Shown here in pieces: positions 1-11,216 of a stretch of 64,000 bases of DNA. Position numbers and translations under genes: made by a program. The notes below the pieces were generated by a model. That model ran no database searches, was not told the DNA's origin, and worked only from the letters and a program-made list of their open reading frames with translations. Location: assembly GCA_949752745.1 (NCBI GenBank), contig OX457027.1, positions 60,786,859 to 60,850,858 of the forward strand, read 5' to 3'. Source of the DNA: Protula sp. h YS-2021 (lineage: Eukaryota > Annelida > Polychaeta > Sabellida > Serpulidae). Within the stretch, counting starts at the first letter, position 1, and each line of letters begins with the position of its first letter.

Positions 1-110
1 GAAAATGTTAAACTGGTGAATAAATAAACACAGTAAAGAAACATTTTGACAAGTTTGACATTTTGGTGTTCATTTTGAAATGTTATTGATTGATTTTTTT
101 TTTTGTTTAG

Positions 111-3100
111 CTACACAGCCAGTCAGCAGGACTGAAGGCTTATTGCTCCGATCTGGCAGCGGAAGGAACCGAAGTGCTTCGGCGGTCGTGTGGGGGCCAT
201 GGTTACCTCTTGTCTAGCGGCCTGGGTCCCCTGGCAGCAGACACCCAGGCCGGGGTCACTTATGAGGGAGAGAACACGGTCATGTACCTTCAGACCGCCA
301 GGTAACAAGCTGGGAGACTGAATTTCTCAACCTGGTTTTAGACCAGAGTTCCAGAAGTGTATTCATGCAAAACCAGGTCTGGACCGTTGTGTTCTGCTCA
401 TCAGCTGGTGTTTGAGCGTCTCGGGTGTTGATTGTCTTTTGTGTTCCCAACAGATTTTGCTTATGTTTTAGGCGATTCCAAGTTAATGGGGATATGCTAA
501 ATGCCACCCGCCCCCCCCCCCCAAAAAAAAAAGAGAAACGGGAGCCAGGCCTTAGGTAGGAGTTGCCATTGCATTTTTTATGAGAGGCGGGGTCTAATGT
601 CGATTTGAAATGATGATACAAATGCTCAGTGAGCAGCATCAATGAAGGCTAAACTTGCTGTCCCAATAAAATTGCACATCTGATGATCTATTTCATTGGA
701 GTATTCACAACTCGCCATAATGCCAACTCGCCATACTCCCCCATACCAACTCGCCATAAACCAAGTCGCCATAATTTCCGAAATGCTTACCAACTCGCCG
801 TAGGTCTGTCCAGCTCGCCATACTTTTCAAATGCCCTTTCGGCCTTGTATATATATTGGTTAAAACCGAAAAATGGTGTGTAAAATACAGGAACTAAACA
901 GTGTGCGTGTATAAGGAAATTGTTTACTGTCGAAAACGGGTTTTAAAAAGTAAGAAATAGAAGGAAAAACAAATTTATTTATCCAGATTTGTTGAACTGA
1001 TTTCAAGACTAAAAATTTACTCCCTTTATACAGGAAAATTGCACTGTGTCGTAGTGTGATTGGTCTGTCGGGTTACCCAGTGACAGAGCTCTCTCTTCAT
1101 TTTGCTAGTCTCATTGGTTAACTATGACTATGAACAATTCAAATCTCTCCCATTAACACTCCATTACAATTTAACTTAAAAAATAATTGAAATCTCTGAC
1201 ATTAACACTCAGTTGCAATTTCATTTCAAAAATAATTGCAATATCTCCCACTAGAACTCCTTTGCAATTTCATTTAAAAAATAATTGCAATCTCTCCCGC
1301 TCATAGTGGGATTTCAATTTCATTTGAAGAACAGTTACAATATTTCCCACTTATACTCCAGTGTATTTCCAACTAATTGCTTCTCTGCCGGTTTTACTGA
1401 ATTACTTTCATGTATTTCAATTAAAGGAATTGCGATCCATTGTTGCTAAACTTAAAATGGTGTGTAAAACTGAAGCAAAAAAAAGAAAAAGCTTTAAGTT
1501 AAACATGCATAAAAATGAAAGCATGAAATTAGACTTTAAGTAAAAGAGGTTGGAGTTATGGCGAGATGTCCTGACCCCATTTCATTAATCACCTGCACCT
1601 TTTTTCCCCTTGCAGATATTTAATAAAGAGTTTCGCCAATGCTGCCAGTGGGGAGAGCTTAACGTGGTCGGTGAAGTATTTGTCGAGAGAACCGGGAGTG
1701 CCTTTGTTCCAAACAACCAAGGATTTTTTGGATTTAAGCAAGCTAACACAAGCCTGTGAAAGGAGAGCTTATTTGTGAGTCGGCTTATTTGTTCATATTT
1801 TTTCAGATTTAAGCCTAAACAGTAAAGAAATAAATGGCAAATCTTCATCGGATTCAAGTCTTGATTATTCCACAAATTAAGCCGAATAATGAAACGAAGA
1901 TTTTATTTTTGATCACTCGAAGAATTAAGCAAATCGATATTGAATAGCTACACAGGGTCGATTTCACAACTTAAGTCTAGGCCTGATTTGGAGCACACTC
2001 AGTCTAGACCGCGGTTAAGACTGGGTTTCAGACCATAGTGAAGTTCACAGGCCCGGTCCAGACCACATTCATAATCATATGTGATCTTCTATTTCCCGGG
2101 TTAAACTGACAGAACCCTGTCTAGACTGGGTTTGAAACCTGGTTTCAGATCAGGTCTAGACTTAAGTTGTGAAATCGGCCCATGGAGTCTGTGCAAAATA
2201 TGTGTCAAACTCAACTTCCATTTTGTTTAGCATGGTTGAAAGAACAGCCAGGAGACTGCAGTCAAAGATAGAAGATTCACAAGCACACTACTACGCCTGG
2301 AACGAGTGCTCAGTGCAACTAGTACAGGCTGCCAAGGTGTGTGCTTGGCTACCACTGCTCGCATTCACTGAGCTGTCGTGGTCTAAGGGTACTACTGGCG
2401 TCACTCAAAATGTGATGTCGAGTAGTGTTACCAGTTTTTCAGCATATTTTATGAATATAGACCCTTGACTTGTTGGGGTTGTCTGCGGTATTGAACTAGG
2501 TTTGGGTTTGCATTGGACGAAAATGTAACTCACGTAAGTCTGTTTTGAAGATATGCGGAAAAAATTCAGAAAAAAATATCATTCAGACTGATTACGTGGC
2601 TTAGGCGTATTCTTCGCAATCTTTACCACCAGCAGTTGCTACACTAAATTTAAAAGCGGAATTACGATCTATTTTTAGGCACACTGTGACAGTTTCGTCT
2701 GTTCGAATTTCGCACTAAGCCTAGAAGAATTGACGTGCTCGCAAGAGTTGCTGGAAGTTCTGCGGCGACTCTGCCAGCTGCACCTACTCAACAGGATATT
2801 GTGCAGTGCCCATCAGTTCCTCGAGGTCAGTTCCTGAGCGTTGCTTATGCAGTTTTCATTGGACGAAACTGTGTGTGGTAGAGTGAAGGTATTTCGTGTG
2901 CATTTTAAAATAAATAGTACATTAATTCACGTGTAATGCCGCTGATTTTTACTTAATACTGCTGAAATGTTAGTTGGATGATGTGATGTGCAAGCTTATT
3001 TTGGGCCTTTCAGAGTGGAGCACTGGGATTCGAACACATGGATATGGTCAGAGATCAAAGAGAAGCGTTGATGGAATTGCTCAGGTAAGACACGCAGTTA

Positions 3101-5377
3101 TGTCGCCGTGTATAGATGTATTTATCGTTGTGGCCACTGAGGCAAATGCAAAAGTCCGAAAGCATTTCTGTCATATCTAGTACTGTTTTCCCACGGTACG
3201 TAACCAGGCATAATCACTAAGTGATTTAAATACTCAACATGACAGTTGAGGTGTTTCATAGTTTCCATATAAACTGGTAAATAATTAGGCGAAATAAAGC
3301 TAAGGATAATTTTGCCGTTTATCTGCACGAGTCTCTGGGCGATTTTCTCCCTTTGTTTCCAGGCGCGATGCTGTAACTCTGGTGGATTGTTTTGATTGGC
3401 CGGATGAGACGTTGGCTTCCGACCTTGGCCGTTACGATGGCAACGTGTACGAAGCCTTGTACCGAAGTGCAAAAAAATCCAAGCTTAACAAAACAGAGGT
3501 GCTGACCCTTTTCAAAATCAGTATCGCAATTGATCACGGGGCTTAAATATTTCACTTTCCTTTTAGTTCAATAATTTTTTCTCAGTTTCATGAATTTGTG
3601 TCAGAATAACGTAAGAGAACTTTTGTTGGAATTCATTTCTAGATCTCAGCCTCTCTTGTATTTGAAGAAATTACCCTTTTATAGGCCAGCCGACTTGGGC
3701 TAATTACATCAGTGGGGAGCTGGATGGGGGGGGGGGGGTGGGGGGTGGGGGGCATCAATCGCCTGTATATACGTGTATGTATGTAATCTTTACTTAAATG
3801 CTTCTTCTCCCTCAGTTTTGATCGGTTTCCTTTCAAATTTTGCAGAATGTTCTCAGGGTAGGTTTCTCCTGAAAAAATCCTTATTTTGGTAATCTGCCAA
3901 AGTGGGTTGGGAAGGGGGAGGGGTATTTAAATTTTTTTGGTTGACAATTTTCAAATGCTTCTTGTCCCACAATTTTGATTGGATGGTCTTCAAATTTGGC
4001 ATAAACGTTCACTGGGAAAGCCTGTCTTGAAAACTTGCTTTTTTGGCGATCCACCACAAGTTGACCAAATGGGGGATATTTTGTAATTTATTGGTGGCCA
4101 ATTTTCAAAATGCTTCTCCTAGAATTTTGATCGGATTCCTTTCCAATTTTGTAAGATTGTTTCCCAGATGGTTCTCTTTTGAAAATTACTTTTTTTGGCG
4201 ATCTGCCAATTTTTTTTTTTGGCAAATGATTTTCCAAATGCATTTTCTTCCACAGTTTTGATCGGATTGCCTTACATTTTGCATAAATATTCACTGGGTG
4301 GTTCTGTCGTGAATGGGTGCTTTTTTGTCAACCCGCCAAAATTGCTCAAATGGGGGCGTGTGTTTTTTAATTTCCCAGATCCTTTTTTCTCTGCAATTGT
4401 GATCGGATTATTTTCAAATTTTGCATAAACGTTTACTAGGAAGGCTTGTCTCGAAAAGTTTCTTTTTTGACGACCCCCAAAAATTGACATAATGGAGGAT
4501 GGGGCACATTTTCCTTTTTTGGCAGCAAAGTTTCAAACTGCTTCTTCTCCAACGATTTTGTTTGGATTCCTTTCAAATTTTGTACGAATATTCTCTGGAT
4601 GGTTGTCGCTTGAACAATTACACTTCTCTGACGATTCGCCAAACATTGGTCAAATGGCGTAATTTTTTCTGTCAGCTTATTTTTAAAATGTTTGTTCTAG
4701 CGCAGTTTTGACCGAAGTCCTTCAAAATTTTGTACGGATGTTCCCTAAATGGTCCTGTATCGAAAAATTACTTTTTTGACGACTCTCTAAAAATTGGCCA
4801 ATTTGGGGCTATTTTATAGCTTTTTGTTTTCCTAAATGCGTTGCCTGTTGCAATTTGATTGGATTTATTTGTAATTGCAGAAAATGTTCTTCATTTGTTG
4901 TTTTCTTAAAAAAATTACTTTTTTTTTTGGCGCACCTCAAAAAACTGATCTCATGCCACCTTTTGGAAGTTTTAGGGATCAAGTGTTTTTCAAAATAGTT
5001 CTTCTGTAAGTAATTTTAGTGAGACTGCTTTCATTTCTAGGCGTAGTCCAACGTTTGGGCTTCTTTGAAATTTACTTTTCTGAGATCCGCCAGAGATTAA
5101 GCAAATGCCGGCCTTTGAAAATTTTTCAGTTACTGGTGTTTAAAGTGCTTGATCACTTTTTTGGCGACCCTACAAGACTATTGATACTTGACTCACAAGA
5201 TCTGGGCCGGCCACAATGTCCTTGGACATTCTTATACATGCAATTTGTAATGTTTCAGGGACTATGGATGACCAGTCAGAGGTTTCTCACTGGTTGTATA
5301 TACTTCTCTTTTTTTATCAGGTTCACCCATCGTTTTATCAATACATCAAACCATTTCAAGGGAAATCAAAACTGTGA
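111..5377 (+). CDS. Peroxisomal acyl-CoA oxidase, 3' half of gene (7 exons, 5' end outside window)
   Basis: Predicted exons: 111-301, 1616-1774, 2231-2336, 2679-2825, 3014-3084, 3363-3498, 5321-5377 (TGA). All introns are GT-AG and the phases agree, giving 288 residues plus stop. The first exon carries the family motifs CGGHGY and [15 protein letters not shown]; the second is the region that contains the catalytic glutamate and contacts FAD in acyl-CoA oxidases. The rest is the helical C-terminal domain. The last residues are GKSKL, so the protein ends in Ser-Lys-Leu, the canonical type 1 peroxisomal targeting signal. Family role: first, FAD-dependent step of peroxisomal beta-oxidation, producing trans-2-enoyl-CoA and hydrogen peroxide. 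The N-terminal acyl-CoA dehydrogenase-like domains must lie left of the window. I cannot separate ACOX1-like from ACOX3-like on this fragment. The last intron (3499-5320) holds a tandem repeat array and the first a foldback element. Confidence 0.9.
707..1567. mobile_element. Foldback-type element FB1 in acyl-CoA oxidase intron
   Basis: The left arm (707-830) repeats the word CAACTCGCCATA and variants five times. The right end (1550-1567) is an inverted copy, ggagttatggcgagatg. The middle (about 1130-1370) has a loose ~65-bp repeat of the type 'aattgcaatctctcccac'. Arms built from short direct repeats in opposite orientation are the hallmark of foldback elements. No coding capacity is seen. 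Confidence 0.55.
1956..2183. mobile_element. Harbinger-like MITE with terminal inverted repeats
   Basis: Left end GGGTCGATTTCACAACTTAA and right end, in inverse complement, GGGCCGATTTCACAACTTAA match over about 25 bp. Inside are further inverted pieces of 'gtctagaccgcggtt' type. The same ends bound the 2.48-kb insertion at 7745-10226, which contains a Harbinger-like protein remnant, so this copy is probably a short non-autonomous relative. No clear target duplication is left. Confidence 0.65.
3790..5010. repeat. Degenerate ~145-bp tandem repeat array in last acyl-CoA oxidase intron
   Basis: About eight diverged units, each running 'aaatgcttcttctcc..ttttgatcggattcctttcaaattttgca', then 'ttcactgggaagg..tcttgaaaaattac', then 'ttttttggcgatccgcc'. 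Units begin near 3810, 3956, 4105, 4240, 4385, 4535, 4690 and 4830. Short ORFs here are by-products. Similar units recur at 46860-47290, so this is a dispersed repeat family. A poly-G run lies at 3726-3750. Confidence 0.75.
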
Positions 5378-5610
5378 TAACAAAAGCCCGCATCCATTTC
5401 CATGCCAAGTGACATACTGCAGAAAAAAGTACTGTGAAGTATAGGAGTATATACAAGACTGCTTATATTACCGTTGTTATGAAATATTACATCTTTGTTA
5501 TGTTCAGATGTCAAAAGTGTCAACAGTAAACTAGTCATACTTTGTTGATTTAACGCCAAGAAATAGCGGCACCTGACACAAGAAAGTGTCTATTATCTAG
5601 GCTGATTTAT

Positions 5611-6346
5611 AGGCGTGCCTTGTTTAACGTCGACAGCCAAACCGCCTACTGCCAAAAGGTCGACGGATAAAACGCCGATGGTCAAAATATCGGCAAATGT
5701 AAAAGCGGATAAAACGCCGACTAACAAATGTTGACTAAAATGAAGTAGACTTCGTTTCCGTTAATAAAAGTAAGAAATTTAACTAGTTGAGTTCTGCAAT
5801 TAATATACATATGATATGGTCAAATATGCAGTTGTTTATTTTTTCACCGCCACGCAAAAAGGCACTGTCAACAAAATCCAACTGGAAGTGATACACATAT
5901 TTTGGCGCAGTGCGCATTCTGAACAATAGACGGACTGGGTTCAATGCGCAAACCACGATTTAAAGACTTGAAATAAACACCGGTTGCCTTCTGATGAAAT
6001 GAATCCCGAAGAGACTACTAGAGGGGCTACACTCTGCGTACTCGGATGTCAACAATACCCTAAAATCACGGTGCATTACTTCTTAAATGCGGAGCACCCT
6101 AAAACAGGACATCCCATTTTCTGCTATATTCCATTGAACTCCTGAAAGCAACATGAATTCTGGTTAAGCCTTCCACCTGGGTCGAGTTGGGAAGGGGATG
6201 GCAGTGCAGCTGTTAACTAGATTAAACTCTTCTCAGTAATACTCATTCGGGAGAGGATTTCTGACCAAGAGTGGCGACGTTTTCTCTGTTGACTTTTTGG
6301 CAGTCGACGTTTTGACCTTCAACGTTTTGTCCGGATACCTGTAGAG
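5611..6346. mobile_element. Foldback-type element FB2
   Basis: The left arm (5611-5735) has words such as gccaaaaggtcgacggataa and 'aaaacgccga'. The right arm (6283-6346) has inverted counterparts, 'ttggcagtcgacgttttgac' and 'acgttttgtccggatacc'. The right terminus, read inward, is GGTATCCGGACAAAACG, the same terminal word as in FB3 and, less exactly, FB4. No ORF. Confidence 0.55.
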
Positions 6347-6856
6347 ATATCTGGCTGCTTTATGGCGTTCCGTACTTGAGTTTTTAAGCTACTTATAGGA
6401 ATTGAGTTGTTTGATTCAGTAACGAATAGCACAATACAACCCATTTATGTTGTAATAAAATAAAATTATTGGGGCAAATTTATGTTTTTATACTGTATTT
6501 GTTTTCTTTGCATAACCAAATGTATATCCATGTCGCTAGCGAAATTGCTATTGCTATGTGCAAGTTTAAAGCCAAATAACATTTATTGGCAAGGCAATTT
6601 GGAATGCTTTTTAGTTGTGGATATGTAAATACAGTACTTATTCGCAATTTTGACCCGACGGAACGGACCCCGGCGAAGGATGCACGGGGATTACGGGAGG
6701 CGTGGAGGGTGCAGTAGATGAGATAAAACTGTATTTAGGGCATTTAGTGTGTATGCGCTGACGAGCAGTGATTAAAAATGACCTTTCTGAGTAACACGCC
6801 ATTTGAAAGGCGTTCAGTGGTTGTTTATTTTGTGTTCCTTTTAAATAATTATTTGA
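6347..6856. other. Intergenic stretch, nothing recognised
   Basis: AT-rich DNA between the foldback element and the first readable LINE codons. No convincing ORF, RNA gene or repeat is seen. It may be the decayed upstream part of the LINE. Confidence 0.4.
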
Positions 6857-8158
6857 ATGAAAATGAATGTGATCATGCTCAGAAATAAAAGTAACCCGCC
6901 CCCGGTGTACACCTCTTCCAAAGATATGGCAAATGTCTTTAATGACTATTTTTCTGAAAAGATCAGCAAAATTCGCGCAACCTTTGATACGGATATCGAT
7001 TCCGCGTTTGATTTTGATGGATATTTAGGCACTACTTTTGAGACATTGGAACATTTTGACAACTTTACCTGTCCTGAAATCGCAAAAATTCTTAAATCGT
7101 TGCCGAATAAAACATCCATACTGGATCCAATTCCCACATCTCTATTGAAATCGTGTTTAGAAGAGCTGGCGCCTGTTATTACTCGAATAGTTAACCTTTC
7201 TCTTAGTTCCGGAGTGTTTCCTGATCGCTACAAAACCGCGGTGATAAAGCCTCTACTTAAAAAACCAACATTAGAATGCATACCAAAGAATTATCGTACG
7301 GTGTCCAACCTCTGCATTGTCTCTAAAGTGATTGAAGAAGTAGTTTGTCGACAAATAAACACTCATATCTCACGCTGCAATCTGTCGGAAAAATATCAAT
7401 CAGCATATAAATCTATGCATAGCACTGAAACGGCATTAACGAAGGTGTTTAATGACATTCTTCTACATCTAGATAATCGACAAATAGTTTATCTTAACCT
7501 CCTCGACCTCAGTGCAGCATTCGATACGCTGGATCACACCATCATGATCAAACGCCTGGAACAAACCTTTGGAATCAAAGGACAGGTTCTTGAGCGGTTT
7601 CGCTCTTATCTTGTCGGCCGTGAAGTCCAAGTTCTGATTGATGATGTGTTATCTGACATTAAGGAGCTAAATTTTTCTGCACCACAGGGTTCGAAAATTG
7701 GTCCCAGATTGTATAGTGATTACACTAGACCACTTGGACATCTTGGGCCGATTTCACAACTGAAGTCTAGACTGGTCTGAAACCATGTTTCAAACCCAGT
7801 TTAGACCGGGTTTTATCAGTTTACTCATAGTTCCCCTCTCTGTTTCTCTTTGTTATGTATGAAAACATACATGATGTGCGATCCGATTTCACAACCTGGG
7901 TTTCAAAATTGTACTAGACCATTATGATCATTAAAACCGCGCGTAGATACAAACCATATCAGAGTAGGTTTCAGTATTTGATGACAGCATTTTAAATGAT
8001 GATAACACCTTGAACTTCAGGTCAACATATTTTTCACACAGGTGCTCAGAGTCACATTCTTCCTGCAAAGATCTGTACTTGCAAATATGTTTCAATAGTG
8101 TCTTATTTAACTTTTAATCAAAATTATAAATGAGGAATTAGCCGAAAAATAAAGGAAT

Positions 8159-8446
8159 ATGAACGTTCTTGGACCGATGCACTTTCGAAATTATCAAAGA
8201 GCTTTAAGAAGAGAACGTGTATTTAGAGATCGTTCAAACCCCTTCGATAAATACAATGACGGGCATGTGAAATTGTGGTTTATGGCTTTTCATCGGGCAA
8301 GTAGAATATTTTTGCGGGCATGTAGAAATATAATAGATTTGCCCGCCTGTCAAGTGCGAAAACATCTTAAATTCGGTCCCTGGCTAAGTGAAATTCACAC
8401 ATTCTTCAATTGTATTAGTTTACTAGAACCCATACCAACACTATAG
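8159..8446 (+). pseudogene. Fragment of PIF/Harbinger-type transposase
   Basis: An ORF of 95 residues with the stretch ALRRERVFRDRSNPFDKYND, which resembles the N-terminal region of Harbinger transposases (Arg-rich 'RERVFRDR.NPLD'). The rest no longer resembles the family, and no DDE catalytic region is seen in the insertion. It lies inside an element whose ends look Harbinger-like, which supports the call. Confidence 0.5.
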
Positions 8447-8935
8447 ACTGGTCATAAGCGTACCGTTTTTGTAGTCTGTATCACTCGAATTCAGTCGATG
8501 GTCGTCCTGAAACGGGTGCATTATGAGGTATGGTCCAATCAAACCAGGTCTAGACTGAAGTTGTGAAATTCTGCTTCAAACTTGGTTTGGTGAAATCATG
8601 GTTTAGCCGTTGTTTCAACTTTGTTTTGAGCTAAAATATCAAAATCTAAACGCTAACTAGCTTTAAGAAATACACAACATGGCTAAAAAAGCATTAGTTA
8701 CTGGCAAATGTCCAATAAATGTCCTTCTGGTGTACTAAAATTTTTGGTTGACTCCACCGGATGTCCACCAAAACTAGATGCTCGAGAAGCATGAATCCGC
8801 CGGGTTCGCGCAAATTGTATACCTGATTATGATGTTCCTGTGAACAACTGTTCCAAAGAACACCATACAGCCTTGTGGTCAGTGAAGTAGAGGTTTGTAG
8901 AGCCAGTGGTACATGGTTGATTTGATGTGAAGATA

Positions 8936-9760
8936 ATAATCAATCCACCCGCTAATGCGGCCTGTAGGCGCGTGAGAGCGATATGTGTTATGCTCATTCC
9001 TAATTCATTTCTTCCATTTTTTAAAGTTTTGTCATTTTGACAATTTTAGTCGGATCCGGTCGAATCCTGGTCACTGCACTGCGGGATGCTTAGGAGCAGC
9101 CCTGGGTAAAATCTTAAATCAATCCACCCACTAATGCGGGCTGTAGGCGCGTGAGACTGATGTGTGTTATGCAAAGTCCTTATTCAGTTTCTGCAATTTT
9201 TTAAAGTTTTGCCATTTTGGCAATTTTGCTCGGATCCGGTCGAATCCTGGTCACTGCACTGCGGGATGCTTAGGAGCAGCCATGGGTAAAATCTTAAATC
9301 AATCCACCCACTTATGCGGGCTGTAGGCGCGTGAGACTGATGTGTGTTATGCAAAGTCCTTATTCAGTGTCTGCAATTTTTTAAAGTTTTGCCATTTTGG
9401 CAATTTTGCTCGGATCCGGTCGAATCCTGGTCACTGCACTGCGGGATGCTTAGGAGCACCCCTGGGTAAAATCTGAAATCAATCCACCCACTAATGCGGG
9501 CTGTAGGCGCGTGAGACTGATGTGTGTTATGCAAAGTCCTTATTCAGTGTCTGCAATTTTTTAAAGTTTTGCCATTTTGGCAATTTTGCTCGGATCCGGT
9601 CGAATCCTGGTCACTGCACTGCAGGATGCTTAGGAGCACCCCTGGGTAAAATCTGAAATCAATCCACCAACTAATGCGGGCTGTAGGCGCGTGAGACTGA
9701 AATTGCACAGACGGACAGACGGACGGACAGACAGACGGACAGAATGAAAACTATATCCGT
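8936..9760. repeat. 180-bp tandem array plus (GACGGACA)n tract
   Basis: Just over four units of exactly 180 bp, each containing 'aatcaatccacccactaatg', 'gcgggctgtaggcgcgtgag' and 'tcactgcactgcgggatgc'. The last unit runs into a (GACGGACA)n tract (9703-9741). A tandem core followed by this microsatellite is known from non-autonomous Helentron/'pearl' elements of bivalves and other marine animals; that assignment is an inference. Confidence 0.8.
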
Positions 9761-11216
9761 CCGGTTCCCGGCGGATAATTATCAACTTTAGTACATATGG
9801 TTTCTGAGGTGATCCACCGAATTTGAGTGCGGTCCAGTAAATTTAGTGAATCACTGGACGGGGTGCCCAACGAGAAAAAAATATCTTTTTCCAGCCCTGT
9901 ACAATAAACAAAAAATTGAAATGAGACATATGTTGACAGAAAAATGCAATAGACATAAAATCACGCGGCCAGCTTATCAAAACTTAACAATAATTTTGCT
10001 GATAACTGATGAAAAATAGATGCGTGACTGTTTATTGTCTTATCAGTAACGTCCATGTAATATCTTTCAACTTAAATGCAAAACTCGGGGGAAAGAGAAG
10101 GTTGATTATGAATGGGGTTTGGACCGAGGCTGTGAAATTCACTATGGTCTGAAACCCAGTCTAAACCGCGGTCTAGACTGAGTTTGCTCCAAATCAGGTC
10201 TAGACTTAAGTTGTGAAATCGGACCCTTATGTTTGCTCTTCACCTCTGGTTTCACTGCTATGCAGATGGCACACAGATTAAAAAGTCAGCTAACCCTAAG
10301 TCAGTCATTGACCAACGCACAGCTTGTGATAGTCTCACGAACAGCATCAATTCCATCAGTGATTGGATGTTCCGTAATAAATTCCTTGTTCCTTGTGATC
10401 GCAAGCCCAAAAAATATGGATAATATCGCAGTTCACCAGCTTCACCTTAAGGACGCCATAGTGGAGAGGACACATGAGGCACGCAATTTAGGGGTAATCA
10501 TGGATACAAACCTGGACATGCAGAAGCACATAAACGACATATGTAGAAAGTGTTACTACTGCATTCGTTGGATTTTGAGTATTAGGCAATTCCTTACCGA
10601 AAATGCAGCCAAATGCCTTGTTCACGCGTTAGTGATTTCCCGTTTGGACTATGCGAACTGTATTCTTGTTGGTCTACCAAAGATCACGTTATCCAAATTA
10701 CAATCTGTCATGAATGCAGCCGCTCGTTTAGTTAAACTCACTCCAAAACACGCGCCTATAATACCTGTACTAGCGTCTTTACACTGGTTACCGATCGAAC
10801 AGCGAATCCAGTATAAAGTCATATCATTGACATATAAGGCCCTGCATGGACTTGCCCCGGAATACATTTCAGATATGATAGTCAAATATCAACCACGACG
10901 CACACTCCATTCTGCAGAACAGGACCTTTTAGTTGCACCAAAGTGTAATCTGAAGTATGGACTAAGAAGTTTTAGTCATGCGAGTCCTGCGAAAACTGCA
11001 AAAAACTTTAATACGTTTAAGCGAATGCTAAGGACTCGTGTTTTTAGTAAAGCATATTTTTAGTGTTAATCGTGCTCGATTGTTGCGCTCAGGCATAAGC
11101 GCGTTGTAAGAACCAGAATAGAATTATTTGGCAGTTCACAGAACACGCTTGCAAATAAAGGTTAATCATTGTTTTGAAAAAAAGTACCACTCACTGAGGT
11201 GACATTCATTTTGTTA

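Larger units (their letters stand above)
7745..10226. mobile_element. Harbinger-like element inserted in the LINE
   Basis: The insertion starts GGGCCGATTTCACAACTGAA and ends, in inverse complement, GGGTCCGATTTCACAACTTA. It is flanked by TT on both sides (7743-7744 and 10227-10228), with LINE coding sequence resuming directly after, so the boundaries are precise. It contains a Harbinger-like N-terminal protein remnant (8159-8446), partial internal copies of its own ends (about 7880-7925 and 8545-8575) and a tandem array with a (GACGGACA)n tract (8936-9760). It looks like a composite of nested insertions. Confidence 0.75.
6857..11063 (+). pseudogene. LINE (non-LTR retrotransposon) reverse transcriptase, broken
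   Basis: Two readable parts, 6857-7744 and 10229-11063, belong to one non-LTR reverse transcriptase. The first has the fingers/palm motifs 'LLKKPTLECIPKNYRTVSNL', LDLSAAFDTLDH and SAPQGSKIGP. The second resumes just before the catalytic box, which reads YADG instead of YADD, then shifts frame near 10380. It continues through the C-terminal region with RLDYANCILVGLP and LHWLPIEQRIQYK. The pattern fits the Jockey/CR1 superclade. The 5' end with the endonuclease is missing, and a 2.48-kb element sits in the middle. A mutated active site, a frameshift and the insertion make this a dead copy. A short tail follows to about 11175. Confidence 0.9.

Noticed and set aside
8936..9700. CRISPR-like array (regular 180-bp units)
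   Set aside because: Units are contiguous tandem copies without unique spacers, in an animal genome.
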